Below, one piece after another: positions 25,158-34,491 of a DNA stretch of 64,000 bases (position 1 is its first letter; each line of letters begins with the position of its first letter). The stretch is from Luteibacter mycovicinus. Lineage in GTDB: Bacteria > Pseudomonadota > Gammaproteobacteria > Xanthomonadales > Rhodanobacteraceae. Both the position numbers and the translations under genes were made by a program. The notes beneath the pieces were generated by a model that was not told where the DNA came from, did not search any database, and was given only the letters and a program-made list of their open reading frames with translations. The DNA lies in assembly GCF_000745235.1 (NCBI RefSeq), contig NZ_JQNL01000001.1, positions 3,032,001 to 3,096,000 of the forward strand. The letters are read 5' to 3'.

Positions 25158-25835
25158 TTACGGAACGTCGGGTACGACCGGGGCGGGAGTCTGTGCCACG
25201 CGCTCCGCCGTTCCGGCGTGAGGCTGGCTTGCCGACTGCTGCATGGCCTGCATCTGTGCCCGCTGGATCTCGTGGATGTACACGCCGTACATCACGCACA
25301 GCATCAAAGCCATCACGATCACGGCACCCACGGCGGCGAAGACCGGCGCGCGACCTGGTGTCCGGTCGTCCACGTCGGCCCAGGGCGCGGTGTCATTGGC
25401 GGACAGTACGGGAAGCGGCGGCTCGGAGACCTTGCCGAGCATGGCGCGTATGCCCACCCCGTCGATCAGCGTGACATGCGGAAACCGCGACGCCGCCTCG
25501 ATGGCGGGGCGGGTGAATTCACCCGAGCTGACCACGATGGCGCGGGTGGCCCCGGCGGCATGCATGACGCCCATCAACTGGTGCACGTCATGGTGCGGCA
25601 CCTGCTGTGCGACCCAGTGCTTGCACTGAACGACGGTGATTTCGTCGCCACGCGTCAGCGTGAGGTTGCTGCCGATGCCGACGTCGTCACTGTGACCCGC
25701 GAGATCCGGGCCGGCATGCTCGACGATGTAGCCTCGTTCCCGATAGTAGGTGGCGACGAGTCGCTCGAACTCACTCCGCGATACACGGGTGAGTGCGTCG
25801 TCGTGCCGAAAACGCACAGGTTTGGTGAACCTCAT
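25158..25835 (-). CDS. Membrane-anchored Mrr-fold protein, probably catalytically dead
   Basis: 225 residues from the ATG at 25835. Same plan as the protein at 12623-13522: nuclease-fold domain (SEFERLVATYYRERGYIVEH, VVQCKHW, HQLMGVMHAAGATRAIVVSSGEFT), one TM helix (about residues 175-195) and a short Gln/Ala/Pro-rich tail. The metal-binding Asp of the paralogue (GGID) is replaced: the segment reads VGIGSNL, with Asn57 where Asp is expected, while Gln70 and Lys72 remain. Activity as a nuclease is therefore doubtful; a DNA-binding or structural role is possible. Divergent from the LprI-like gene across a region with a palindrome. Confidence 0.7.
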   Translation of the reverse strand: MRFTKPVRFRHDDALTRVSRSEFERLVATYYRERGYIVEHAGPDLAGHSDDVGIGSNLTLTRGDEITVVQCKHWVAQQVPHHDVHQLMGVMHAAGATRAIVVSSGEFTRPAIEAASRFPHVTLIDGVGIRAMLGKVSEPPLPVLSANDTAPWADVDDRTPGRAPVFAAVGAVIVMALMLCVMYGVYIHEIQRAQMQAMQQSASQPHAGTAERVAQTPAPVVPDVP

Positions 25836-25980
25836 CGCCAGCGATCCGCGATGATCGACCGGAAGTCGCGCCCATGGGCGCCGTGCAGGACTGCCATGGT
25901 ATTCCCCCTGATCGAGCGTCGCGCCCCCTTGGTACGTCGCTGGATGCTGTGGAATATAGCGCGTTATTCTGTGGATTCCT

Positions 25981-25996
25981 GTAGGCGAACGCCTAC
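25981..25996. promoter_or_regulatory. Perfect palindrome in divergent promoter region
   Basis: GTAGGCG-AA-CGCCTAC is a perfect 16-base palindrome in the 236-base gap between the Mrr-like and LprI-like genes, 75 bases before the latter's start. Related AAGTAG half-repeats follow just downstream. A candidate operator; the regulator is unknown. Confidence 0.4.
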
Positions 25997-26071
25997 ATCG
26001 CATTGCCTAAGTAGGTAATCGTTTTCACTCGTAAGTAGTATCTGCGTACTCGACGAAGCAAGGACATCGTT

Positions 26072-27406
26072 TTGCGACATCCCATGAGATCGATCTTCAT
26101 CGGCGCCGCGGTACTCGCGCCCGCGCTCAGCTACGCCGCAGGCTTCGACTGCGCGAAGGCCTCCACCCCGATCGAAAAAGCGATCTGCGCATCGCCCGGC
26201 GTCTCGGCGCTCGACGGCGAGCTGGGCGACGCGTTCAAGGCCGCCCTGGCCGGCCACCCCGGCAAAGCCGACGCGCTCAAGCTCGATCAGCGTCACTGGC
26301 TGGCCAGTCGCGATGAAGCAATCAGCAGCCAGATACGCGACGAGCCAGGCAAGACGTTGTCCGGTGACGTGGCCCGGTATCGCGACCGTATCGACTTCCT
26401 GAAGGGTCTGGACTCACCCGTTCCTAAACCACTGGACGTGATCGCCGCCGCTTTGCCGAAGCTCTCGGGCAGCCAATACGACGTGCTTCACGGGCTGGCG
26501 GCCAAGGGCGTGCCGCTGGTGGTCGCGAAGAGCAGCGACATGAGCAAGCCGTCCGACTTTCCCTACGAGGCGGATAAGACCGTCGCGAACGCGCTCACTG
26601 AAGGAAGCGGCGACGCGCAGTACCGCGTTCTCGCGGGATCGCCCGTGAGTTCCGTGTATTCGTTGCAGGGGACGGCGAACTGCTGGTCGGAAACGCCGTT
26701 CCGCATCGAAGGCAAAAAGGCTATCGCCGTCGAGGCTCCGGACGCCTGGGGTGCCGACTGCATGTCGTCGCACGAGCTAGTGAAGATTGCCGGCGATTAC
26801 GCGGCGGTGGTTGTGGGCTATGGCGGGGCCGATGAGCTGAGGGTGCAGGCCGCCCGTTGGGAAGGAAAGGCCTTCGGCAAGGACGCGCTGCTGGTCGCGC
26901 GCTTCGACCACACGCTTTCGATCAAGGGCAGCGCCTGCGCGCCGAAGCAGTCACCGTGTGACGATTTTGCGGCGACCGCGATGACCGTCGCCAACCGCTT
27001 CGACCGGAGTCCGCTTGCCGACACGCTGGCGCGGCTGCCCCAGGGCGCCGACAAGGCGGCGTATGCCGCGGCGTACGCGGCGGCGACGGCTGACGACGGG
27101 ATGGCAGCAAAGAAGAGCCAGACGCGGCCGAGCCTGCCGGACTTCGGCACCGGTTTCACGGACGGTTCGATGGCGGATTACAGCGCCGAAGGCACGTTGT
27201 TTCCGCTGACCTTCCGTGGAGAAACGCTGCTCGGCTATATCGACCACGGTCACGTCGGCTGGCGCGTCAACGACGACTGGATCGTCTCCGCGTGGCGGCT
27301 CAAGGCCGGCCAGCTCGAGCCGGTCGCCTCCGCCTACATCGAGGTCAAGCGCGGCGCGTTCCTGCTGTCGTCGATGGTGCCGGTGCCCGCGCCGGATCCG
27401 CACTGA
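26072..27406 (+). CDS. Secreted protein with N-terminal LprI-like (DUF1311) domain
   Basis: 444 residues from a TTG at 26072, which has AAGGA 7 bases upstream; the in-frame ATG at 26084 is the alternative. Signal peptide ends SYAAG. Residues about 25-95 match DUF1311: FDCAKASTPIEKAICASP, SALDGELGDAFKAAL and LKLDQRHWLASRD. The remaining about 340 residues are of unknown fold with paired Cys (NCWSE, ADCMSS, SACAPKQSPC) and two Gly/Tyr-rich strands near the end. Related proteins bind or inhibit lysozyme through the N-terminal domain. Periplasmic location inferred. Not in an obvious operon; the next gene starts 39 bases downstream. Confidence 0.7.
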   Translation: MRHPMRSIFIGAAVLAPALSYAAGFDCAKASTPIEKAICASPGVSALDGELGDAFKAALAGHPGKADALKLDQRHWLASRDEAISSQIRDEPGKTLSGDVARYRDRIDFLKGLDSPVPKPLDVIAAALPKLSGSQYDVLHGLAAKGVPLVVAKSSDMSKPSDFPYEADKTVANALTEGSGDAQYRVLAGSPVSSVYSLQGTANCWSETPFRIEGKKAIAVEAPDAWGADCMSSHELVKIAGDYAAVVVGYGGADELRVQAARWEGKAFGKDALLVARFDHTLSIKGSACAPKQSPCDDFAATAMTVANRFDRSPLADTLARLPQGADKAAYAAAYAAATADDGMAAKKSQTRPSLPDFGTGFTDGSMADYSAEGTLFPLTFRGETLLGYIDHGHVGWRVNDDWIVSAWRLKAGQLEPVASAYIEVKRGAFLLSSMVPVPAPDPH

Positions 27407-27445
27407 GTCGAGTCCATCCGGCTAAAAAAAATTCAGGGATAGCCC

Positions 27446-28579
27446 ATGAAACGCTACGTCATTCTGACTGCCATGGCCGTGCTGGCGGTAGGCCTTGCCA
27501 CGCATAGGCCGGCTCACGCGGACGAAGCTCGTCAGACGTTCCGTCCGACGGGCATCCCCGCCACGCTGCCGGTGACCGGCACGGAACTGGTCGACGGCAA
27601 CGTGGTGCGCAGTCGCTACTACCGGTATGGCGACGGTGAGCCCGGACAGAAGCCTATCGTGATCTTCGTTCCCGGTTCCGGCTGTGACGGTGCTCTGGCC
27701 CTGGACAAGGATGGCAAGGCGCATGCCGGACTGGAGATGTTCGCGCTGCCTCGCTTGCGCGATGTCGATGTCTACGTGGTGGAGCCGCCGGGCATTCCAC
27801 GGCAGTTCGCCGCGCCTGAGCACGGCCTCAGCGAAGGTTGCCCGGCGGCCTTCCTTGAGGCCAATCGGTTCGAGGATGTCATGGCCGCATACGGCCGAGC
27901 CTTGCATGACATCACCGACGGTCGGGTCGCCGGGCGGCCCGTGATGATCGTCGGCACGTCCGATGGCGCTCTCATGGCAGCGGCGCTGGCGGCAGGGAAT
28001 ACCGCCACGACGCATCTGGTCCTGATCTCGGGCTTCGGTACCTCGCAGGTGGCTGACCAGCTCAGGCAGCGCGTGGATCAGGCGTTCTCGGATCGAGTGG
28101 ACGAAAAAGGCGTGGCAAGCGTTCGCGAGTACCGAAGCAAGCTCGATTTCGCACAGAAGCACCCCCAGTCGCCCGTGCTCTGGCAGGGTCAGCCCATGTC
28201 CCGATGGTCGAGTTCGGCGCAGATCTCCGGTGTGGACCTGATTCGCCGTCTTCCCGCCGCGGTGCACCTGTTGTTGGTTCAGGGCGGTCGCGACGCGAGT
28301 TGGTCGCCTGACGCATTCCGGCAGGGCGTCGCAACACTTCTCGCCAGTGGACGCGGTATGGCCATCCGCTACATAGCTTGTGGCGATCATCAGCTTATGT
28401 GTGCGGGGGACCCACCGGGCCCGGGGCACCTGAAGGAAACGATCGAGCAGGCGCTACGCTGGCTGGACGACGGCCACGCGGACGCATCGTGGACGACGTT
28501 CGATGCCGCACCCATGACGACGCGTTCCGCTGGCCGACAACTCCCGGTGGGCTATGGTGAGGAAAGGCGGTCGAGATAA
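27446..28579 (+). CDS. Exported alpha/beta hydrolase
   Basis: 377 residues with a signal peptide ending PAHA. The hydrolase fold shows an oxyanion loop FVPGSGCDG and the elbow GTSDG with the nucleophile Ser, both in order; the later LLLVQGGRDASWSPDAF carries the probable Asp and ACGDHQLMC the probable His. Cys residues flank the active site (SGCDG, EGCPA, IACGDHQLMC), which suits an oxidising periplasm. The substrate is unknown. It follows the LprI-like gene by 39 bases and may be co-transcribed. The C-terminal 40 residues are polar and look disordered. Confidence 0.7.
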   Translation: MKRYVILTAMAVLAVGLATHRPAHADEARQTFRPTGIPATLPVTGTELVDGNVVRSRYYRYGDGEPGQKPIVIFVPGSGCDGALALDKDGKAHAGLEMFALPRLRDVDVYVVEPPGIPRQFAAPEHGLSEGCPAAFLEANRFEDVMAAYGRALHDITDGRVAGRPVMIVGTSDGALMAAALAAGNTATTHLVLISGFGTSQVADQLRQRVDQAFSDRVDEKGVASVREYRSKLDFAQKHPQSPVLWQGQPMSRWSSSAQISGVDLIRRLPAAVHLLLVQGGRDASWSPDAFRQGVATLLASGRGMAIRYIACGDHQLMCAGDPPGPGHLKETIEQALRWLDDGHADASWTTFDAAPMTTRSAGRQLPVGYGEERRSR

Positions 28580-28616
28580 CGCCTTTGCGTTGCGCGTTCG
28601 GCATTGCGCAGCCCGC

Positions 28617-31600
28617 TTACCAGCGCACCGCGACGTCCAGCCTCGCGCCCTGATCCTTCCCTCCACCGCCGAAGCGACCCTGGTAGCTCGCGCCCACCGT
28701 CGTATGACGACCGATGGCGAAGGTCAGGCCGAGGTCAGCGATACCGGCGTTTCTCGCGAGCGGGGCGCCCTGGATGATGAACGTGTCGCCGCCATTGAGG
28801 AACCGCTGACGATCGATCGGCGTGAGATCGCCATAGGCGCGCTGGTAACCGAGCTTTGCGTGCGCGTCGATACCGTCCCCGATAGACATCCTGCTACGCA
28901 GGCCGGCGGTGACGACCGTGGCGTTTTCACGCGTGCCACGTATCGCAAGCGCCGCATCGGCCTGTTGCTCGGTGAACCCATCCTGCTGCGTGCGGATACG
29001 CGCGACATTCGCAAACGGTGTGAGCGAAGCGGCCGACACGGCGATGCGATAACCGGCATCGAGCCATCCCTGCGCAAGGTTGCCGTCGTAGCGCGCCGAG
29101 GCGTGATGCGTGGCGAGGCCCGGAACGTCGAGTCCACGATGCGCATCCATACGCTGCCATGCATACGTCGCGCCTGCACTGAGCTGCCACGCATCGACGG
29201 TGGCGGCGGCATAAAGGCCCGCGACGCGGCTCTTCGCGTTGACGCTGTCGTTGCCACTGCGCGTGCTCAGGTCGCCGGCACCGCCAAGCGCGCCGACGCG
29301 TACGCCATCAAGGTCACGGTCGAGACCGGCCAGCAGGCCGCCGCCGTTCGATCGCACGCGTTCGAACCCGATCGCGCTGCTGCCGCCCGCGTTACCCCAA
29401 TGTCCCCAGGTAGCCGTCCATGCGCCGTTGCCGGGAAGCGCGTCGTCATTCGAGGCGTCGAGGTGTCGCTGCACGGTGTCGCGAACCTGGCGCGCGTCGT
29501 CCGTGCGCGCGCTGCGCGACGAGGCGTAGACGGCGCCGGTAAGACTGTCGAGTGCAGGCATCACGTCGGCATGGCCGAGGACCGCCAGCGTATCGAACAA
29601 TACGCCGCCGATGCCCTGCGACTGAATCGCCGTGGCAGTCGATCGTGCGTTCCGATTCGTCGCCAGCGTCGCGAAAGCGATATCGTTGCGATCCAGTTCG
29701 AGATAGACGGCTTGCGCACCGTAAGCCAGCCGTGGCGTGAGGAAGGGCTTGTCGACGGTCACGCTGTCGAAGGTGCCAGTCACGCCGCCCGCTGCGGTCA
29801 GGATGGTATAGCGCGTCGACGGCTTCACCGTCGTGCCGCTGAAGCGTGCATCGACGAGCCCGCCTTGCAGGGTGGCGGTTCCGCTGGCGGCGATCAGGTC
29901 GCTTGCACCGGCAGGTGTCGCCGTCACGATATAGCGCGAGGCTGCCGCCAGCGTGACGTTCCCCGTAATGCGTAAGCTGCCGGTCGTGCCATCGCCAGCG
30001 ACGCTGAGGCTGCTGCCGTTCGAAGCGACGAGTGCACCGATGGCGCCTTGGCCCGTCAGTGCCGCGTCGCTCCCAAGCGTCACGCTCCCGCCAAGCGTAC
30101 CGCGCAGGTCGAGCGTTCCGGCATCGACCTGCGTTGCGCCTGTGAATGCCGAGCCATCGCCGATGGCGAAACTACCCACACCGCGCTTGATCAATCGACC
30201 CGTGCCCGACATCGCGCCATCGAAGGTGACATCGTCGGCACGGTCGAAGACCAGCGTCGCGTTGTCGACCACTGAGCCGATGAGCGAGCCCGCGTGAGCA
30301 CCGTCGCCGACGATCAGTGTGCCGGCGTCAACCGACGTGCCGCCGCTGTAGCTGTTGGTTCCCGTGAGAAGCAAGGTTCCCGCACCGAGTTTGTGCAACA
30401 CACCGCTGCCGGTGATGCCCTGTGTGAGCTCTAAATCGCTCGCAGTCTCGATGCCGCCTCCGCCGCTTCCCACGGAAACGTGGCGATCGCTGGCGAAAGC
30501 TCCGGTGTTGCGCAACACGCCACCGTCCAGCGTCACCGCATTCGATGCATCGCCGAGGCTGGCATCGCGTGCGATGGACAACCGGCCGCCGTTGACGGCA
30601 ACGCCGCCGCTCCACGCGTTGTCAGCCGTGAGCACCAGCGTGCCGGCGTCGGTCTTCGTGAGTCCGTGCGTGCCCTGGACGACGCTGTCGATGGTCGCGG
30701 TGACGTTTGCGCCTGACGCCGAACCGTCGCCCACCCGCACATTGGCCAGGCCGCTGGCGTCACCCGCCAGGACGAGCGGCGCGCCGGTCAGACGATAGCC
30801 GTCGCTCATTATCTGCAGTCCCGTCACCGCGATGTCGCCCGCGCTCGCGTCCAGTGTCACGGTGCCCGCCGTTCCGCCGAAGACGGCGAAGCCGGGCTGC
30901 GGCGACATGGGCGCGGTGACGCTGCCGGTCGCGTCGGTAAAGTTCACCGAGGTGAGCGACCACGTGCCGTCTCCACCGCCCATCGTCGTGGCGGAGGCGC
31001 GACCGTCCGCATTCCAGAAGGAGAGGGTGGTGCCCTGCGTGCTGAGCAGGTCGATCGCGTGATCGGCGGCAAGATAGCGCAGGGTCAGGCGGGCCCCGGC
31101 CGGCGTCGAGCCCAGCTGAATGCCCCCGTTGGTAAAGGTGGCCAAGCCACCTACGTCGAACAGCCGGTAGACACCGGCGCCGAAGCCGGATGACGTGACG
31201 AGATGGAGCGTCACATCGTCGAAGGACGCGTCACCACCGACGCTTACGCGATCGCCGATGCCCGTGTGGAGAAAATCCGCGCCAGGCGAACCGAGTTCAT
31301 AGCTCAGGCTGCTACCCGACTGCATCGTCAGATCGCCACCGACGCTGAGCGTGCCCACGCTGTTGCCGGGGCTGATGCCGCCGCCGGACGCGATGGTCAC
31401 ATCGCCATCCACGCGTCCATGACCGGCCAGCGTGCCGCCGCTCTGCACGAGTGCATCGCCATGCAGGTACGCGGCCGACCCGGCGACGGAGCCGACGGTC
31501 AGCGTGCCCTGCGCCACGGTGGTCGCAACGGTGTTGGTCGTGTGCCCGTCGATGATGAGCTTGCCGGTGCCCGTTTTGGTCAGCCCGGAGATATCGGAGA

Positions 31601-34211
31601 TCGTGCCCGTGAGTGTTCCACTGCGGCCGGCGTCGACGTTGAACGTCACGCCGCTGCCAAGGCTGAAGTCATTGGCGACGGAGAGGTCGTCGGCGCCGAA
31701 GTCGAGGGCGAACTGGGCGCCCGCCACCAGGCCCGAACCGAAGGCGGTGCTGCTGGTGGCACATACGCGGGTACCCGTATCGATGAAGGTCGAGCCGCTG
31801 TAGCTGTTGTTTCCCGCGATGGTGAGCAGGCCACTGCCGCCGAAGGCGAGACTGCCGTTGCCCGACAGATTGCCAGCCAGAGTCTGGTCAGCCGAACCGA
31901 CCACGCTGAAAACGCCCCGGTTGACGACATCGGCGGCGATGCTGCGTGTGCCGCTCGTGGCGAACAGCTGAAGCGCGCCGGCATCGATCACGATGTGATC
32001 GGCGTTCAGCGCGCCGCTCAGCGTGAGCCACGCGCTGCCGGTTTTCGAGAGCGTGCCGATGGCGACATTGCCGGCGTACGTCGCATCGGAGGATTGCTGC
32101 ACGCTGAGCAGTCCCGTCCCCGTGATGCTGCCACCCGTACCCGTCAGGTTGCCGAGGTTGTACGTCGCGCCGCTCAGCTGCAGTGTGCCGCCGGTGATGT
32201 TGTATGCCGCTCGTGCGCTGTTTGACTGCGTCAGGGCCAGGACGCCGCCGGAGAGCGACGTGCCGCCCGTATAGGAAGTGTTGCCACTGAGCGTCAGCGT
32301 GCTGTCACCACTCTTGACGATGCCGCCTGCGCCGGTGATAGCGCCCGACAGCGTGGCGGACTGACCCGTGGGGACGCCGAGACTGGTGGCGCCGCCGAGC
32401 GTGATGGCGTTGGCGATGGACATGCCGTTGGTGGTGAGGGTCAGCGCGTTGTTACCTGCCAGCGCCAGCGTGCCGCTGCCGAAGGCCGCGTTGCTGGTGG
32501 CGCGTACGGACGATCCGCTGGCGACCGTCGTGCCGCCGGTGTAGCTGTTGTTGCCACCGAGCGCGACAAGGCCCGTGCCGCCGATGGTCAGGTTACCGGT
32601 GCCGGACAGGTTGCCGCTGATCGTCGTCGCCGCCGTGCCGAGGATCGCCAGGGTGCCCTGATTGGCGATGTTCCCCCCGACGACGCGCGTGTTCGCGTTG
32701 TTGGTGAGCTGCAGCGTGCCGGCGCCGATGGCGAGTTGGGCCGAGGTCACGTTACCCGTGAGCGTCAGCGTCGCGGCGCCGGCCTTTTGGAAGGAGGCCA
32801 CGCCGACATCGCCCGCGTACGTGGCGGCAGTGGACTCCTGAACGTTGAACACGCCCGGTCCCACGATCGAACCGCCGGTACCGGACAGGTTGCCGATGTT
32901 GTACGTGCCGCTTCCCAGTTGCAGCGTGCCGCCGTTGACGATGTACGGCGCACGCGCGTTATTGGACTGTGTCAGCGCCAGCACGCCTGCATTGAGCGTG
33001 GTGGTGCCGGTATACGTATTGCTGCCAGACAGGGTCAGCGTGCCCGCGCCGTTCTTGATGACGTCGCCGCCGCCGGTGACGGCACCGGCCAGTGTTGCCG
33101 TCGCGCCGCTGGCGATCTCGAAACGCGTGCTGCCACCCCGCAGAAACGCACCGTTGAGCGCCCAGCTCGCGTTGGCGGTCGCGGAAACGACGTCGAAGCC
33201 GGAGACGTTACTGGCTGTCGAGCCGTTGCCACCCAGGCGTAACTCGTTGGATGCGCCATAGGCATAAACGTCCCCCGTCAGCGACGTGCCGGTCGAAAGG
33301 GTGAGGAGGTTGTTGCCGCCGTAGAGGTCGAAGGCATGAGCCCGTGCGCCCGTGCCGCTCAGCCCGCCGATGACGGTGCCGGCGTTGACGAGGGAGGCGC
33401 CGCCGTTGTCGGAGACGATGCCTGTACCGCCGCCGCCCGCACCACCGGTGTCACGTGCCACACCACCGTTACCCCCGGTGACCGTCCCCTGATTGGTAAA
33501 GGTGGTGCCGGGTGCCAGCCACACGCCCGCACCTCCGCCACCGCCGCCGGCGCCTTGCCGGGTGGGGTCGGTCGCTGCGCCGCTGGCGCCACCGTTACCG
33601 CCGACGATCAGGCCGGCATTCGTGAGCGTCGCGCCGTTCGCCAGCGACGCTCCGGAGCCGCCGCCACCGCCGCCGCCCGCACCACCGCCGACGTCATCGC
33701 CACCATTGCCGCCGCTGCCGCCCCGAAGCGTCGTGCCCACGGGAACCGTGTTGCCCGCCGTCGTGAAATAGACCGAGACGCCGCCGCCTCCACCGCCCGC
33801 CGCGCCATTGGTCGAGTTGGCACCGTTGCCGCCGGTAAACGTCGCCGCGGCGAAGGTACTTGGGCCCGACGTGGTGATCGAGGCGTTGCCCCCGGCGCCA
33901 CCGGCGCCGCCAGGGCCGCTGCCCGCCCAGCCCGCGTTGCCCGCGCTGCCGTTGCCGTTCGAGCTGTAACTGAAGAAGTTGAGCTGGTAATAACCGCCGG
34001 CTCCGCCGACACCACCGCCGCCCGGTGAGCCGGATCCCGATCCGCCGGCACCGGCGTAGTTCTGGCGGGAGCCACCGTTGTCCTGGCCGGCAAAGGCGAT
34101 GGCCGGCGTCACAGCGCAGGCGGCAAGAATGCAGAGCGTCAGGGTACGACGGCGCGGCACGCGCGCACCGTATACCGACGTGCGTGCCGCCGGGCGAAAA
34201 CGGATAACCAT
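28617..34211 (-). CDS. Giant AT-type autotransporter, second paralogue
   Basis: 1864 residues from the ATG at 34211; the signal peptide (RRRTLTLCILAACAVTPAIAFA) is preceded by about 20 basic residues but has no ESPR. About 240 residues of Gly-rich low-complexity sequence follow. A long beta-helix carries repeated autotransporter units, including an internal 247-residue duplication. The SFWNADGRASATTMGGG...MSPQPGF module is shared with the autotransporter at 19676-25111. The last about 270 residues, from ATWGHWGNAGG, are the beta-barrel, ending in Trp after LDVAVR. It is a surface adhesin candidate. A CRP/Clp-type site lies 134 bases upstream of the start. Confidence 0.9.
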   Translation of the reverse strand: MVIRFRPAARTSVYGARVPRRRTLTLCILAACAVTPAIAFAGQDNGGSRQNYAGAGGSGSGSPGGGGVGGAGGYYQLNFFSYSSNGNGSAGNAGWAGSGPGGAGGAGGNASITTSGPSTFAAATFTGGNGANSTNGAAGGGGGGVSVYFTTAGNTVPVGTTLRGGSGGNGGDDVGGGAGGGGGGGSGASLANGATLTNAGLIVGGNGGASGAATDPTRQGAGGGGGGAGVWLAPGTTFTNQGTVTGGNGGVARDTGGAGGGGTGIVSDNGGASLVNAGTVIGGLSGTGARAHAFDLYGGNNLLTLSTGTSLTGDVYAYGASNELRLGGNGSTASNVSGFDVVSATANASWALNGAFLRGGSTRFEIASGATATLAGAVTGGGDVIKNGAGTLTLSGSNTYTGTTTLNAGVLALTQSNNARAPYIVNGGTLQLGSGTYNIGNLSGTGGSIVGPGVFNVQESTAATYAGDVGVASFQKAGAATLTLTGNVTSAQLAIGAGTLQLTNNANTRVVGGNIANQGTLAILGTAATTISGNLSGTGNLTIGGTGLVALGGNNSYTGGTTVASGSSVRATSNAAFGSGTLALAGNNALTLTTNGMSIANAITLGGATSLGVPTGQSATLSGAITGAGGIVKSGDSTLTLSGNTSYTGGTSLSGGVLALTQSNSARAAYNITGGTLQLSGATYNLGNLTGTGGSITGTGLLSVQQSSDATYAGNVAIGTLSKTGSAWLTLSGALNADHIVIDAGALQLFATSGTRSIAADVVNRGVFSVVGSADQTLAGNLSGNGSLAFGGSGLLTIAGNNSYSGSTFIDTGTRVCATSSTAFGSGLVAGAQFALDFGADDLSVANDFSLGSGVTFNVDAGRSGTLTGTISDISGLTKTGTGKLIIDGHTTNTVATTVAQGTLTVGSVAGSAAYLHGDALVQSGGTLAGHGRVDGDVTIASGGGISPGNSVGTLSVGGDLTMQSGSSLSYELGSPGADFLHTGIGDRVSVGGDASFDDVTLHLVTSSGFGAGVYRLFDVGGLATFTNGGIQLGSTPAGARLTLRYLAADHAIDLLSTQGTTLSFWNADGRASATTMGGGDGTWSLTSVNFTDATGSVTAPMSPQPGFAVFGGTAGTVTLDASAGDIAVTGLQIMSDGYRLTGAPLVLAGDASGLANVRVGDGSASGANVTATIDSVVQGTHGLTKTDAGTLVLTADNAWSGGVAVNGGRLSIARDASLGDASNAVTLDGGVLRNTGAFASDRHVSVGSGGGGIETASDLELTQGITGSGVLHKLGAGTLLLTGTNSYSGGTSVDAGTLIVGDGAHAGSLIGSVVDNATLVFDRADDVTFDGAMSGTGRLIKRGVGSFAIGDGSAFTGATQVDAGTLDLRGTLGGSVTLGSDAALTGQGAIGALVASNGSSLSVAGDGTTGSLRITGNVTLAAASRYIVTATPAGASDLIAASGTATLQGGLVDARFSGTTVKPSTRYTILTAAGGVTGTFDSVTVDKPFLTPRLAYGAQAVYLELDRNDIAFATLATNRNARSTATAIQSQGIGGVLFDTLAVLGHADVMPALDSLTGAVYASSRSARTDDARQVRDTVQRHLDASNDDALPGNGAWTATWGHWGNAGGSSAIGFERVRSNGGGLLAGLDRDLDGVRVGALGGAGDLSTRSGNDSVNAKSRVAGLYAAATVDAWQLSAGATYAWQRMDAHRGLDVPGLATHHASARYDGNLAQGWLDAGYRIAVSAASLTPFANVARIRTQQDGFTEQQADAALAIRGTRENATVVTAGLRSRMSIGDGIDAHAKLGYQRAYGDLTPIDRQRFLNGGDTFIIQGAPLARNAGIADLGLTFAIGRHTTVGASYQGRFGGGGKDQGARLDVAVRW
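31631..32987 (-). repeat. Internal tandem duplication in the second autotransporter
   Basis: Two copies of a block of about 247 codons follow each other in frame. Copy one begins GVLALTQSNNARA near 32987, copy two GVLALTQSNSARA near 32246. Both continue through GGTLQL, NLxGTGGSI, a QxSxxATYAG segment and SYxGxT in the same order. The copies have diverged at many positions, so the event is not recent. It lengthens the beta-helical stalk. Confidence 0.75.
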
Positions 34212-34344
34212 GTGGCACGAACCCCTGCTGATTAGCGACCGCGCGCGCGCGTCCCCCGAAGCCCTGCCTCGACGACGGGCAGGGCATCCCTGTGATCGCC
34301 GTCTCACGCACCCGTAGGTGCAATTTTGAGTGGCCACCACCAAG

Positions 34345-34360
34345 TGTGACGCATGTCACA
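34345..34360. promoter_or_regulatory. CRP/Clp-type binding site
   Basis: TGTGA-CGCATG-TCACA is an exact match to the CRP/Clp consensus TGTGA-N6-TCACA. It is 134 bases upstream of the autotransporter start and lies outside any gene, in the 280-base gap after the cycA stop. In Xanthomonas, Clp uses this site, activates surface and secreted-protein genes, and is switched off by c-di-GMP. Control of the adhesin by a CRP-family regulator is inferred. Confidence 0.65.
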
Positions 34361-34491
34361 TATTTGGTGTATCGGCGCCTGGCGGCTTTCCTTTACTGGC
34401 GGATTTCGATCGCAACCGACATGAGCTAAGGGACGTTCCGGTGTGGCTTGCACCCGCCAGCTCACCGGTGGGAGCTGAGCCTGTCAGCGTT

